Source of the DNA: Alcaligenes faecalis
GTDB taxonomy: Bacteria > Pseudomonadota > Gammaproteobacteria > Burkholderiales > Burkholderiaceae_B
Length of the DNA: 64,000 bases
Assembly (NCBI RefSeq): GCF_005311025.1
Contig: NZ_CP031747.1
Location: forward strand, 3,571,870 to 3,635,869
Direction: 5' to 3'
The notes below the pieces were generated by a model. It saw only the letters and a program-made list of their open reading frames with translations, was not told the DNA's origin and searched no databases. The position numbers were made by a program, and so were the translations under genes. Shown here in pieces: positions 46,262-54,861 of the stretch; position 1 is the first letter of the stretch, and each line of letters opens with the position of its first letter.

Positions 46262-46371
46262 CAAGGCGACATCCTGTTTAAAGCAGAAGGAATAAGGCGA
46301 CGAATCGGTGGCAGTGGCGCAGGCGTAGATCTACCAGGAGTCAACGGCAGGATTATCCCGTTTTCGATTGC

Positions 46372-46404
46372 CCCACTGCTGGGATAGTTTCTCCCAGCAG
46401 TGGG
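46372..46404. promoter_or_regulatory. Perfect 13-bp inverted repeat in the RND operon leader
   Basis: CCCACTGCTGGGA (46372-46384) and TCCCAGCAGTGGG (46392-46404) around a 7-base centre, about 110 bp upstream of the adaptor start, within the space shared with the divergent LysR gene. It may be an operator or a leader stem. The rest of 46262-46757 shows no convincing gene. Confidence 0.6.
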
Positions 46405-46757
46405 ACATTGAGCCTCAGCCAGGTAGCGATAGGAGAATTGGGGAACGGGTAGCCAAGCTCCGGATTGCACGATAAATGGCCCGGCCCCCACCTGCCGGAT
46501 ACGATGTTCTGCTTTCATATAACCCCCTGTTAAACCTGAATATATTTTTAATGATGAAAAGTTTTTCAGCAGGCTTAAGTGAACTCTTCCCGTGGCGTTT
46601 ACAGCCTCTTGGACAATGACGGGCAACTCATTCGGGCACTTCCCTGCATCCAGGTTGATACTCTACAAGTGAACAACTGAATTGATTAGTCATGAATTAA
46701 GGGAAAGATTGTCCTTCAGGTGGGCTAATATAGGCGTTTTGCTCGGATGCAATTCCC

Positions 46758-47807
46758 ATGTCTCACGATCTGAATGACACACTTATCTTCGGCAAGGTAG
46801 TCGAGCACGGCAGTTTTATCGGAGCTGCCAAGGCCCTGCGCCTGCCCAAAACAACGGTCAGCCGTAAAGTGCAGGAGCTTGAAGCCAGGCTGGGCGTGCA
46901 GTTATTGCATCGCACTACACGCCGTCTGGGTTTGACAGAGGCGGGCAACGTTTACGTGGAATATGCGCAACGCATTGCACGCGAACTGAACGAAGCTGAA
47001 AGCGCCGTCGGCCAGTTGCAGGCCGGGCCGCGAGGTTGGCTACGGTTTTCTGCCCCCTACTCCATCGGTATCGACAAAATCGCTCCGTTATTAGGCGAGT
47101 TCCATATGCGCTACCCTGAAGTGCGCGTTGAAATGCTGCTAAATAACGAGCAGGTCGATCTGATCGACAATGAGATTGATCTGGCCCTGCGCATTGGCGA
47201 TCTACCCGACTCCACCCTGGTCGCACGCAAGCTGGGGGTCCTGACCACACAGGTATTTGCGGGCAATGCGTATATCACTCGATACGGCGAGCCCTCACAT
47301 CCTGATGAGCTTTGGCATCACCGCACTATCGCGATGAGCAAGAACCGCAATGGCAATGACTATCAATGGACACTGGACGACGGCACTGGAAAACGTGCGT
47401 TTCCCATCAATCCTATTCTGGTTGCCAATGATCCGGCGGCCTGGAAAGGCGCTCTTTTATGTGGAGAGGGTCTGATCATCGGTGCGGATGTGATGGTCAA
47501 ATCATATGTCGAGCACGGACTAGTCAAGCGAGTCCTGGCAGGCTGGAGCGGTGGCGAATACACATTGAATGCCGTATTTCCAAGAGGTCACGGACAGTCT
47601 CCGAAGGTAAGGGTATTTGTAGACTTTTTGCTCGAACGCCTTAACCTGGAAATTGACTATATGTCGGCGTATTGCCCGTTGATGCAGAAGGACGAGCAGG
47701 CGTCGATCGCTGCAGCACCTCCTGAGCTAAAAAGGCGGACCAGCGCCGATGATTTGCAGGCCATCGAAATCGGCAAGTGCATTCCGGAAGTAGCGACCCT
47801 GCCCTGA
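46758..47807 (+). CDS. LysR-family regulator of the efflux operon
   Basis: 349 residues, a little longer than usual owing to a 40-residue C-terminal tail. Winged helix at 5-65 with KALRLPKTTVSRKVQELEARLG. It is divergent to the adaptor gene, the position of MexT-type activators, though the family resemblance is general. Followed by a terminator at 47893. Confidence 0.9.
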   Translation: MSHDLNDTLIFGKVVEHGSFIGAAKALRLPKTTVSRKVQELEARLGVQLLHRTTRRLGLTEAGNVYVEYAQRIARELNEAESAVGQLQAGPRGWLRFSAPYSIGIDKIAPLLGEFHMRYPEVRVEMLLNNEQVDLIDNEIDLALRIGDLPDSTLVARKLGVLTTQVFAGNAYITRYGEPSHPDELWHHRTIAMSKNRNGNDYQWTLDDGTGKRAFPINPILVANDPAAWKGALLCGEGLIIGADVMVKSYVEHGLVKRVLAGWSGGEYTLNAVFPRGHGQSPKVRVFVDFLLERLNLEIDYMSAYCPLMQKDEQASIAAAPPELKRRTSADDLQAIEIGKCIPEVATLP

Positions 47808-47892
47808 ACTGTTAATTAAGCAAGCCAGCCGCCGGAACGCAGCACTCAGGCTCACACCAGTCTTGGGGGAAGCCTCTCAAGTCATTAGAAAC

Positions 47893-47923
47893 CTAAAAGG
47901 AGCGCATGTAGCGCTCCTTTTAG
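47893..47923 (+). terminator. Terminator after the LysR gene
   Basis: CTAAAAGGAGCGC (47893-47905) and GCGCTCCTTTTAG (47911-47923) with a 5-base loop; perfect stem with T's. Confidence 0.88.
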
Positions 47924-48088
47924 CAGGGAGGATTGGGCTGCTCATTCTGCGTAGATAGCTATTGGCCCATTCAGACCAAATCGTCGGCCTGCACTGACAT
48001 CAATCACGTTTCTTTCTGCCAAGCCATCGCGCGAACAAGACAGTCCCTGCCCAAAACAGACTCTCGCTCCAAGCCAGACGACAAAAAA

Positions 48089-48165
48089 AGCCCACATTGC
48101 TGTGGGCTGTTTTCTTTATCTTGATGGATCACAGCACAGATAAAGAGGCCCGCCATAGAGCGGGC
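48089..48165 (+). terminator. Two further terminator-like hairpins in a gene-free stretch
   Basis: AGCCCACA/TGTGGGCT (48089-48108, then TTTTC) and GCCCGC/GCGGGC (48148-48165, then TTTTTT) follow each other within 80 bp. With the one at 47893 this makes three in a gene-free 465-bp region (47808-48272), suggesting an unannotated small transcript. No protein-coding frame is convincing. Confidence 0.6.
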
Positions 48166-48272
48166 TTTTTTGCGCTCGCAACAACACCTACCACTGCTAG
48201 GTAAAACACAAAAAGACAATGCCAGCAATCGATAGCCAATATGTAGCGATGATCCTCTTCCACTAAAAGGCT

Positions 48273-49574
48273 TCAGCGCGCAGGCATATCAGCTAAACCG
48301 TAGACTAGGTCCGCACGCGCATTCAGCGGAATCGGTGGCATGCTACGCTCCCAATTCAAATAGCGATCACGCATAGCCTTTAAACGTTCCGGATCGAGAC
48401 GCGATAAATTTGCACGCTCTCTCTCGTCCAATGCCAGGTTAAACAAATATTCTAGCTCGTCCACCTTCAAATACTTCCAATCACCTTCAATCAAAGCTCG
48501 CTGTCCCCTGTGCTTCATCCGCCAATAGAGGGGGCGCTGAATGTCCGGGCCCTGGCCCCCACGCAACAACGAGGCGAGCGACACCCCATCAGGTGCAAAG
48601 GCCCCGGGCGGCTGAACCCCAGCGATATCCCAGATCGTCGCCGTCAAATCCATAGTCATACACGGCACCGCACACTCCCACGAGCCCACCTCTCTTGGCC
48701 AGTGCACAATAAGGGGAACCCGAATACCACCTTCGGTTAGATCCATTTTCCCACCAACCAGTGGCCAGTTGTTCGAGTAGCGTTCGCCACCATTGTCACT
48801 AGTAAAAACCACTACCGTGTCATCAAGCAGACCCTGTTCACGCAACTCCTGCATCAACGTGCCTATCCCCTCATCCATTTCGCGAATCATCTGTTGGTAA
48901 ACATGGATAGAACCACTTTCAAGATCACTCAGCGATGTCGGAAAGCGATATTCTGAATTATGTTGCATATCACGTGTCTGCCAAGGCCAATGCGGGGCCG
49001 TGTAGTGCAGACTCAGCAAAAACGGTATTCCATCACGACCACGCTCACGTACAAATTTCACAGCTTGCTCGCTAAACAGATCGGTCAGATACCCTTCGGC
49101 CTGGATAGGTTCGCCATTGCCAAATAATGCTCCCTCACCTTTGTTGTCGGTGTGACGCAAGTAATCGGCCCCCCCAGAGAGAATTCCCCAATGTTCTTGG
49201 TAACCACTTTTTAAAGGTCCGAAATACGGCGGATAGCCCAGATGCCATTTACCGATGAGAGCAGTCTTGTAGCCATGGTCGCGCAACAATGACGGCAAAG
49301 TAGGATGCTCCGGCGGCAGTCCAGCTACCTTATCCCCCTTAAAAAGCGGTGTTAAAGGCTCGTGGGCTCCGCCATGCAAACGATATTGGTAACGACCCGT
49401 CATCAATGCAAATCGTGTCGGCGAGCACACCGGCGAATTAGCATAGGCTCTCGTGAAACGCACACCCTCTTGAGCCAGGCGATCCAAGTTAGGACTGGTG
49501 TCAAGCAGCCCTCCGTAGCAGCCTAAATCCGCGTGCCCCAGATCATCCGCCAAGATAAAAATAAAATTCGTCAT
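48273..49574 (-). CDS. Type I sulfatase
   Basis: 433 residues. The N-terminal metal site ADDLGHADLG (with two aspartates) and the sulfatase motif C-S-P-T-R in SPVCSPTRFALMTGRY (about residues 48-63) identify a formylglycine-dependent sulfatase; the Cys is modified to formylglycine. No signal peptide, so probably cytoplasmic. The substrate is unknown. It is followed upstream on the same strand by two Bug binding-protein genes, which may bring its substrate or product. Confidence 0.9.
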   Translation of the reverse strand: MTNFIFILADDLGHADLGCYGGLLDTSPNLDRLAQEGVRFTRAYANSPVCSPTRFALMTGRYQYRLHGGAHEPLTPLFKGDKVAGLPPEHPTLPSLLRDHGYKTALIGKWHLGYPPYFGPLKSGYQEHWGILSGGADYLRHTDNKGEGALFGNGEPIQAEGYLTDLFSEQAVKFVRERGRDGIPFLLSLHYTAPHWPWQTRDMQHNSEYRFPTSLSDLESGSIHVYQQMIREMDEGIGTLMQELREQGLLDDTVVVFTSDNGGERYSNNWPLVGGKMDLTEGGIRVPLIVHWPREVGSWECAVPCMTMDLTATIWDIAGVQPPGAFAPDGVSLASLLRGGQGPDIQRPLYWRMKHRGQRALIEGDWKYLKVDELEYLFNLALDERERANLSRLDPERLKAMRDRYLNWERSMPPIPLNARADLVYGLADMPAR

Positions 49575-49585
49575 CCGGTACCCTT

Positions 49586-50554
49586 TTACAAAGTGCCCGC
49601 TAAACCAGCATCGGTAATGACCTGCTTATATCTAACACCATCCCGATCGATCTGTTGTTGAAACTCTGCCCCACGCTTAATAGTGACGTCCATACCCAGC
49701 TGGCGTAACTTGGACACTAAATCCGGATCAGACAATGCCTGCACAAAGGCATCCTCCAGCCACTGTCGCTTGGCGGGATCAGTGCCTGCCGGGACAAAAA
49801 ACCCAGTCCAGCTAGCCAAATCCACGCCCGAAAATCCCGCCTCTCCAGCAGCGGGGACGTTAGGCAGAATCGGCGTACGCGCCTGAGTCGTGACTATTAA
49901 AGGGCGCAACTTATCAGCTTTAAGATGAGGCAGCGATGGTGCCAACGCATCAATCAACACAGGCACGTGGCCGCCCAGAACTGCCTGTAGCGCCGGAGTA
50001 CTGCCATTAAACGGCACTGGCGTAAGCGTGATGCCAGCCGAGCGCGTTATGATTTCCATGGCAATGCGGCCCGGCATAGCCCCATGCGCATACATGGCAT
50101 AGTCTGTCTGCCCTTTCTTAAGGCTCTCGATCCACTGCTCCACTGTCTGAATGCTGGAATCAGGTGCCACACTTAACACCAACGGCATATAGGTAGCCAT
50201 GGCTACTGGATCAAAGTCCCCACTTGGCTCATAGGACAGCTCTTTGTACAGAACAGGGTTAAAGAGCATAGTGGCGTCGATCGCCGTCAGAACGGTATAG
50301 CCATCCGGCTTCGCGCGTGCAACGTATCGCGCACCGATAGTCGTGTTGCCACCGGGCCGGTTTTCCACCACGAGAGATGCCCCTTGCTGCTCTGCAACCT
50401 TTTGGGCCACCAGACGTGACAGGGTATCCGAGCCACCACCAGGAGCAAACGGCACAACCATAGTAATAGGTCGCTCAGGATACTGCGCTTGAACGTGCCC
50501 TCCCGGCATCACGCTCGCCAAGGCAAGCATGCTCAAAAAATATGGAGTTTTCAT
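49586..50554 (-). CDS. Bug-family (TctC) periplasmic binding protein
   Basis: 322 residues. Signal peptide ends near VQAQ; then YPERPITMVVPFAPGGGSDTL, the classic Bug start, and a two-domain fold. No TctA/TctB membrane genes nearby, so it is an orphan binding protein. It lies 11 bp upstream of the sulfatase in the same direction. Confidence 0.9.
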   Translation of the reverse strand: MKTPYFLSMLALASVMPGGHVQAQYPERPITMVVPFAPGGGSDTLSRLVAQKVAEQQGASLVVENRPGGNTTIGARYVARAKPDGYTVLTAIDATMLFNPVLYKELSYEPSGDFDPVAMATYMPLVLSVAPDSSIQTVEQWIESLKKGQTDYAMYAHGAMPGRIAMEIITRSAGITLTPVPFNGSTPALQAVLGGHVPVLIDALAPSLPHLKADKLRPLIVTTQARTPILPNVPAAGEAGFSGVDLASWTGFFVPAGTDPAKRQWLEDAFVQALSDPDLVSKLRQLGMDVTIKRGAEFQQQIDRDGVRYKQVITDAGLAGTL

Positions 50555-50582
50555 TGTCTCGCTCTCTGTTTAAATGTGGAAG

Positions 50583-51536
50583 CTAATCCAGCTGTATACC
50601 CAAGCGCTGTATCATGGGGCCGTAAAACTGTGACTGTGCTTGGATAAAATTCTCAAAATCCAACCCCGCCCGCAAATCCACCACCATGCCTTTGCCAGCC
50701 AGCTGACTGCGCATGCCGTCGCCCTCCATCGCCAGAGCAAGTGCAGCTTGCATCGCGGCAATATCTTGCTCTGACGCATTACGGGGCGCGACCACGCCAA
50801 ACCAACTAGAGAACACTAAAGGCTGGCCCAGTTCAGCTAATGTCGGCACCTGCTCCACCTGAGCTAAGCGTGAATCGGCGGCTACAGCCAAAGCCCGTAG
50901 CCGCCCATCGCTCAGCAAGGGGGAACTACCCACCAGTAGCTCGAACATGAAATCCACTTCTCCTCCAACAAGGTCTGTCAAAGCCTGGATAGCACCACGA
51001 TAGGGAATATGATCCGCCTCGACGCCAAGATCGTGAGCGAACTGGGCGCCTGCAAGGTGAGCCACTGTACCGATGCCTGCTGATCCATAGCGCAAGCGAC
51101 GTTGCTTCCCAACAGCACGTAAGTCTTCTAAGGAAGTTAGACCGCTATCGGCACGCACCAGTAGTAGTAAGGGCGCTTGCGCCAAAAGCGTGACCGGCCT
51201 CAACTGCTTCGCAGCCATCCGCTGGTCAACACTGCGAAATAAAAAGGGGTTCAAAGATAGCAGGCCGGTGTGGGCCATAAGAAAACTCTGCTCGCCAGCC
51301 CGTTGCGTCAACGTAGCTCTGATAGCGACCATGCCACCCGCTCCCGGTTTATTTAATACAACAACAGGTTCACCCAGATAACGGGCCAAAGGTTTCTCCA
51401 GATCCCGAGCCAATTGGTCTACAGCGCCAGCTGGCGGAAACGGCAAAACTAGATTGATAGAGCCCGCCCCTGCCGTTAGCGGGATTAAGCACATCAAGAG
51501 AACACCTAGCAGCATCCGTAAACTCGTCGTGCTCAT
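50583..51536 (-). CDS. Bug-family periplasmic binding protein 2
   Basis: 317 residues from ATG at 51536 behind AGGAG. Signal peptide ends near TAGAGS; the mature protein begins INLVLPFPPAGAVDQLARDL. It is a diverged Bug protein, next to another; both may serve sulfatase-related substrates. Preceded by a striking 19-bp palindrome. Confidence 0.88.
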   Translation of the reverse strand: MSTTSLRMLLGVLLMCLIPLTAGAGSINLVLPFPPAGAVDQLARDLEKPLARYLGEPVVVLNKPGAGGMVAIRATLTQRAGEQSFLMAHTGLLSLNPFLFRSVDQRMAAKQLRPVTLLAQAPLLLLVRADSGLTSLEDLRAVGKQRRLRYGSAGIGTVAHLAGAQFAHDLGVEADHIPYRGAIQALTDLVGGEVDFMFELLVGSSPLLSDGRLRALAVAADSRLAQVEQVPTLAELGQPLVFSSWFGVVAPRNASEQDIAAMQAALALAMEGDGMRSQLAGKGMVVDLRAGLDFENFIQAQSQFYGPMIQRLGIQLD

Positions 51537-51546
51537 AGCCAACTCC

Positions 51547-51588
51547 TTTAATCTTAAAAATATACTGCGGTATATTTTTAAGATTAAA
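51547..51588. promoter_or_regulatory. Perfect 19-bp palindrome upstream of the Bug/sulfatase operon
   Basis: TTTAATCTTAAAAATATAC (51547-51565) is exactly complementary to GTATATTTTTAAGATTAAA (51570-51588), with a TGCG centre. It ends directly next to the ribosome site of the first gene (start at 51536). A long AT-rich palindrome like this is either a regulator's operator or a transcribed hairpin. Confidence 0.8.
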
Positions 51589-51969
51589 AAAACTACTCAA
51601 TTTCCTCCATACTTGGTTTCCCTAATGCTAGGCGCCAACACTGACGCTCTTTAACGCAGCACTCTGATCGGCGTAGCCTCTATCTCAACATCCAAACGCC
51701 ACTGGAACGGGCGCTGGGCGGTGGCACAGTAGCTATCGCCTCTCAGAGCCCCGCATCCGCTGACGAGCGCGACCACGCGCAGCCTCATCATCCAGGCGCT
51801 CAATCGTTTGAGCTGCATCACATCCTACCTCCGCTGCGGCCACATCCACCTTTGTTTGTTTCTGCTCTGCCCGGGCCCCCTGCCTTAACGCCGCCCGAAC
51901 TGCAGCAGCGCCAGAGCAGCTCCGCTAAATGGGCACATGCTGGAAGTGGTCCAGCGCCGGGGAGGAACC
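51589..51969. other. Decayed sequence between the Bug gene and integrase remnant
   Basis: About 380 bp hold no intact gene. Minus-strand reading shows short broken frames, one ending at TAA 51651-51653, that might be a worn phage-type gene, but I cannot name it. Confidence 0.35.
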
Positions 51970-52299
51970 CATGCAAGCCTAGTCTTTTCTCGGGTTTGAA
52001 CGGGCTCAAGAATTGAGCAGGTTGACCGCAGGGCATTCACGGCAACAAGGAAGGAAGTTGGATTGCGGAACGTCCGCTTTCACAATCTGCGCCATATCTG
52101 GGCGAGCTGGCATGCTCACAACGGTACCCTGCTCTTTGTATTGAAGAAGCGTGGCGACTGGGAGACGCTGGACATGGTAAAGAAGTACGCCCACTTGGAC
52201 GCTGATCATCTGGCACAGTACGCAATCACGCCACGTTTAGGTCACAGCAAACAACAAAAAAGCCACCCGATTGGGTGGCTTTTTTGTCCTGATTTAACA
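51970..52299 (+). pseudogene. Remnant of a tyrosine-recombinase integrase (C-terminal part)
   Basis: Translated from about 52018, the C-terminal catalytic part is clear: FHNLRHIWASWH (H-x2-R box) and GDWETLDMVKKYAHLDADHLA, with Y in KYAHL as the nucleophile. Upstream, HASLVFSRV-stop-TGSRIEQVD reads like the preceding strand of the same protein interrupted by TGA at 51997. The frame has no own stop near the family's usual end and continues into the tRNA. It is a broken gene, a scar of a mobile element integrated next to the tRNA. Confidence 0.8.
52257..52287. terminator. Terminator between integrase remnant and tRNA-Met
   Basis: AAAAAAGCCACCC, a 4-base loop and GGGTGGCTTTTTT. On the minus strand it lies just after the tRNA gene, which it probably terminates. 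Confidence 0.88.
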
Positions 52300-52308
52300 G
52301 GGGTATTC

Positions 52309-52385
52309 TGGTGGCGCATCCCTGATTCGAACAGGGGACCTGCGGATTATGATTCCGTCGCTCTAACCTGCTGAGCTAATGCGCC
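52309..52385 (-). tRNA. tRNA-Met (CAU)
   Basis: The minus strand reads GGCGCAT as acceptor stem, a D arm with GCTCAG, anticodon loop ATCATAA with CAT at positions 34-36, T arm CCCTGTTCGAATCAGGG and the ATGCGCC closing strand followed by an encoded CCA. Length is 77 nt with CCA. The first anticodon-stem pair is A-C. The sequence fits elongator tRNA-Met better than tRNA-Ile(CAU), inferred from the acceptor stem. Confidence 0.93.
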
Positions 52386-52701
52386 GAAGAAGAAATTATA
52401 GCAAGGTTTCGTCTTTTAGCAAGCACTTATCTCGATCTTTTTTCATCTTTTTAACGATTCTCTCCTATGAAAACGCTAAGCCCTTGTATTCATTGAGCTT
52501 CCCTTCTTCAATGCCGGTTCCGGCCATCCAATCAAATGATACAAAAAGTAAACACGCTAGCCATTCCCTGCTACTCCTCCCCCTTGCGCCCTATCAAGCC
52601 TGTTTGTCATCCCCTATTGCTACACTGCCTGCTTGGCGTTTGATCCGTCCTTGTTAATTGACTGACGTCCGTGATCCGGACTTTCCACAGGAACTTTGTT
52701 T

Positions 52702-54105
52702 ATGGCCAGTACGCTTGCTATTGTTGTCTCGCTTTTGCTGCTGATGTTCTTCGCTTATCGGGGGGTGACGGTTCTGTTGCTGGCCCCCTTGATGGCCGCC
52801 CTGGCTGTGCTGCTCTCGGGGGACTCCGGGTTTTTGTTGCCCATCTACACCTCCACCTTCATGAGCGCGCTTAGCGGCTATGTGCTTCAGTTCTTGCCCA
52901 TCTTCTTGTTAGGTGCCTTGTTTGGTCAGTTGATGGCGGACTCCGGAGCGGCTCAGGCGATTGCTCAGTGGATTACGCGCAAGCTGGGGCATCGTCATGC
53001 TATTGCCACCATTGTGATGGTGTGCGGCGTACTGACTTATGGTGGTGTGTCCTTGTTCGTGGTGGCCTTTGCCATTTATCCGATTGCCAAGGATCTGTTT
53101 CGCGCAGCGGGTATCCCCAAGCGTCTGATTCCTGCGGCAATTGCACTGGGTTCCTTTACCTTCACCATGACTGCTCTGCCTGGCACGCCTGCCATTCAGA
53201 ACGCGATTCCTATTCCTTACTACGGCACTAACGTGTTTGCTGCACCTGGGCTGGGGATTATTGGTGGTTTGATCATGGCTTTGGGCGGCTTGTGGTGGCT
53301 GCAGTCGCGTGCGCGCAAAGCAGCAGCCAAGGGTGAAACCTATGGCGATCACGGTCAGGATCATTTCGATGCCAGCGACGATCACAGCACGCATGGTCAG
53401 AAACCCATGCCTATCTTCCTGGCCATCTTGCCGCTGATTCTGGTGATTGGCGTCAATGCCTTGTTCACTTATGGGATTTTCCCCGGCACGAACTTCGAGT
53501 TCATGGCCGAGCGTTTCCCTCAGGTTGATCCCGCCAAGATTACGGGTCTGTGGGCGCTGATTATTGCCTTGATTACCGCGAACCTGGTGTTGATCATCAG
53601 CCGCTTAGGTCACTGGAAGAGTCTGCGTGAAAGCATCAACAAAGGCGTGTTTGGTTTCATGCTGCCTTTGTTCAATACCGCTTCTGAAGTTGGTTACGGC
53701 GCGGTGATTGCCAGCCTGGCAGGCTTTGCGATTATTCGGGACTTTGTGTTGAACGTGGCTCCGGGTAATCCGCTTATTTCTGAAGCAGTTGCCATGACGA
53801 CATTGGCCGGGATTACGGGTTCGTCTTCGGGCGGTTTGAGTATTGCCTTGCAGACGCTGGGTTCGGATTATTTGGCGATGGCCCAGCAAGCTGGCATCAG
53901 CCCTGAACTGCTGCACCGTGTGGCGGTGATGGCAGCGGGTGGTCTGGATACCCTGCCCCATTGCGGCGCGATCATTACCTTGCTGTCCATCTGCAAGCTG
54001 AACCACCGTCAGTCCTATGGCAATATCGCCATGGTGACAATGGCTGCTCCTATCTTTGCGCTGATCACCGTGATTACGCTGGGTACGATTTTTGGCAGCT
54101 TCTAA
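52702..54105 (+). CDS. GntP-family permease
   Basis: 467 residues, about twelve helices, GntP family (gluconate, hydroxybutyrate and related acids). Typical stretches are LPIFLLGALFGQLMADSGAAQAIAQWI near 73-99 and TTLAGITGSSSGGLSIAL near 365. The ATG at 52702 was chosen over TTG at 52696. A polar, His/Asp-rich loop (about 215-238) separates the halves. Substrate unknown. Single gene with a terminator. Confidence 0.87.
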   Translation: MASTLAIVVSLLLLMFFAYRGVTVLLLAPLMAALAVLLSGDSGFLLPIYTSTFMSALSGYVLQFLPIFLLGALFGQLMADSGAAQAIAQWITRKLGHRHAIATIVMVCGVLTYGGVSLFVVAFAIYPIAKDLFRAAGIPKRLIPAAIALGSFTFTMTALPGTPAIQNAIPIPYYGTNVFAAPGLGIIGGLIMALGGLWWLQSRARKAAAKGETYGDHGQDHFDASDDHSTHGQKPMPIFLAILPLILVIGVNALFTYGIFPGTNFEFMAERFPQVDPAKITGLWALIIALITANLVLIISRLGHWKSLRESINKGVFGFMLPLFNTASEVGYGAVIASLAGFAIIRDFVLNVAPGNPLISEAVAMTTLAGITGSSSGGLSIALQTLGSDYLAMAQQAGISPELLHRVAVMAAGGLDTLPHCGAIITLLSICKLNHRQSYGNIAMVTMAAPIFALITVITLGTIFGSF

Positions 54106-54132
54106 GCAAGTTTAGGAGACAAGCTCTATATA

Positions 54133-54167
54133 AGCAGCTATGTGCAGATTCGCGCATAGCTGCTTTT
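54133..54167 (+). terminator. Terminator after the GntP gene
   Basis: AGCAGCTATG and CATAGCTGCT pair around a 12-base loop and are followed by a run of T. Confidence 0.9.
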
Positions 54168-54308
54168 TTTGACCTCAGATCACCACAAGCGTGTTTCGTT
54201 TTCTTCCGCGAAAACCCGTAACGCTTTGCTATCCGACATCGGCCCTGAGCGTGCTAGGATTCAGGCAGATGGTCCCGTATTATCCAGGTCAATAATCAGG
54301 AGCACACC

Positions 54309-54581
54309 ATGAACTACACCTACACCCTTAATGAGTTAGGCACTGAAGCGATTCGTCAGTTTGTTCTGGATCGTGGTCAGCCTGATCTGAACCTGCAGGC
54401 TTACATTGCTGCTGCCGAGGTAGAGGCCGACAATTTCAATGCGGATGGCAGCCAGCGCGGCCAGATCGAGATCGATTCCAACTGCAGCAAGGATGGTTTA
54501 ACGCATACCCTGCTGCTGGAAAAACACTGGTTTGCGACTCAGCCAGTTCCTGAGGCGCCCAGTGAAGACAGCTTCTTCTAA
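54309..54581 (+). CDS. Small hypothetical protein
   Basis: 90 residues, acidic and soluble, begins MNYTYTLNELGTEAIRQFV behind AGGAG. No known motif. The good ribosome site and normal codon use make it likely to be real. The stretch 54582-54861 after it shows no gene; it has small stems (CCCAGG/CCTGGG at 54680-54706) only. Confidence 0.65.
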   Translation: MNYTYTLNELGTEAIRQFVLDRGQPDLNLQAYIAAAEVEADNFNADGSQRGQIEIDSNCSKDGLTHTLLLEKHWFATQPVPEAPSEDSFF

Positions 54582-54861
54582 ATAGAAGCTGGGTTTATCT
54601 GTGAGTTCACAATCGACTGACCGACTGTTAGACAGACACAAGCTCAGCTATCTGCCCCTCGTCTCTCTATAGATATTGACCCAGGTAAGCCCAAACAGCT
54701 GCCTGGGCCTCAAACTGTCTGAGGGGCCAATAAGATTCATATAGAAACTGGGCATATTGCCGCATGATCTGATGCCTGCGGGTGCCGGAACACCATCAGA
54801 GGAAAACCCGTCGCTTGCGTTCCAGGAGTCAACGAGTCCGCAAAGCAGGGCCCTACCCGCC

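Noticed and set aside
46261-46626. 121-residue minus-strand open frame upstream of the RND operon
   Set aside because: It overlaps the inverted repeat and leader, has poor composition and no match to any family.
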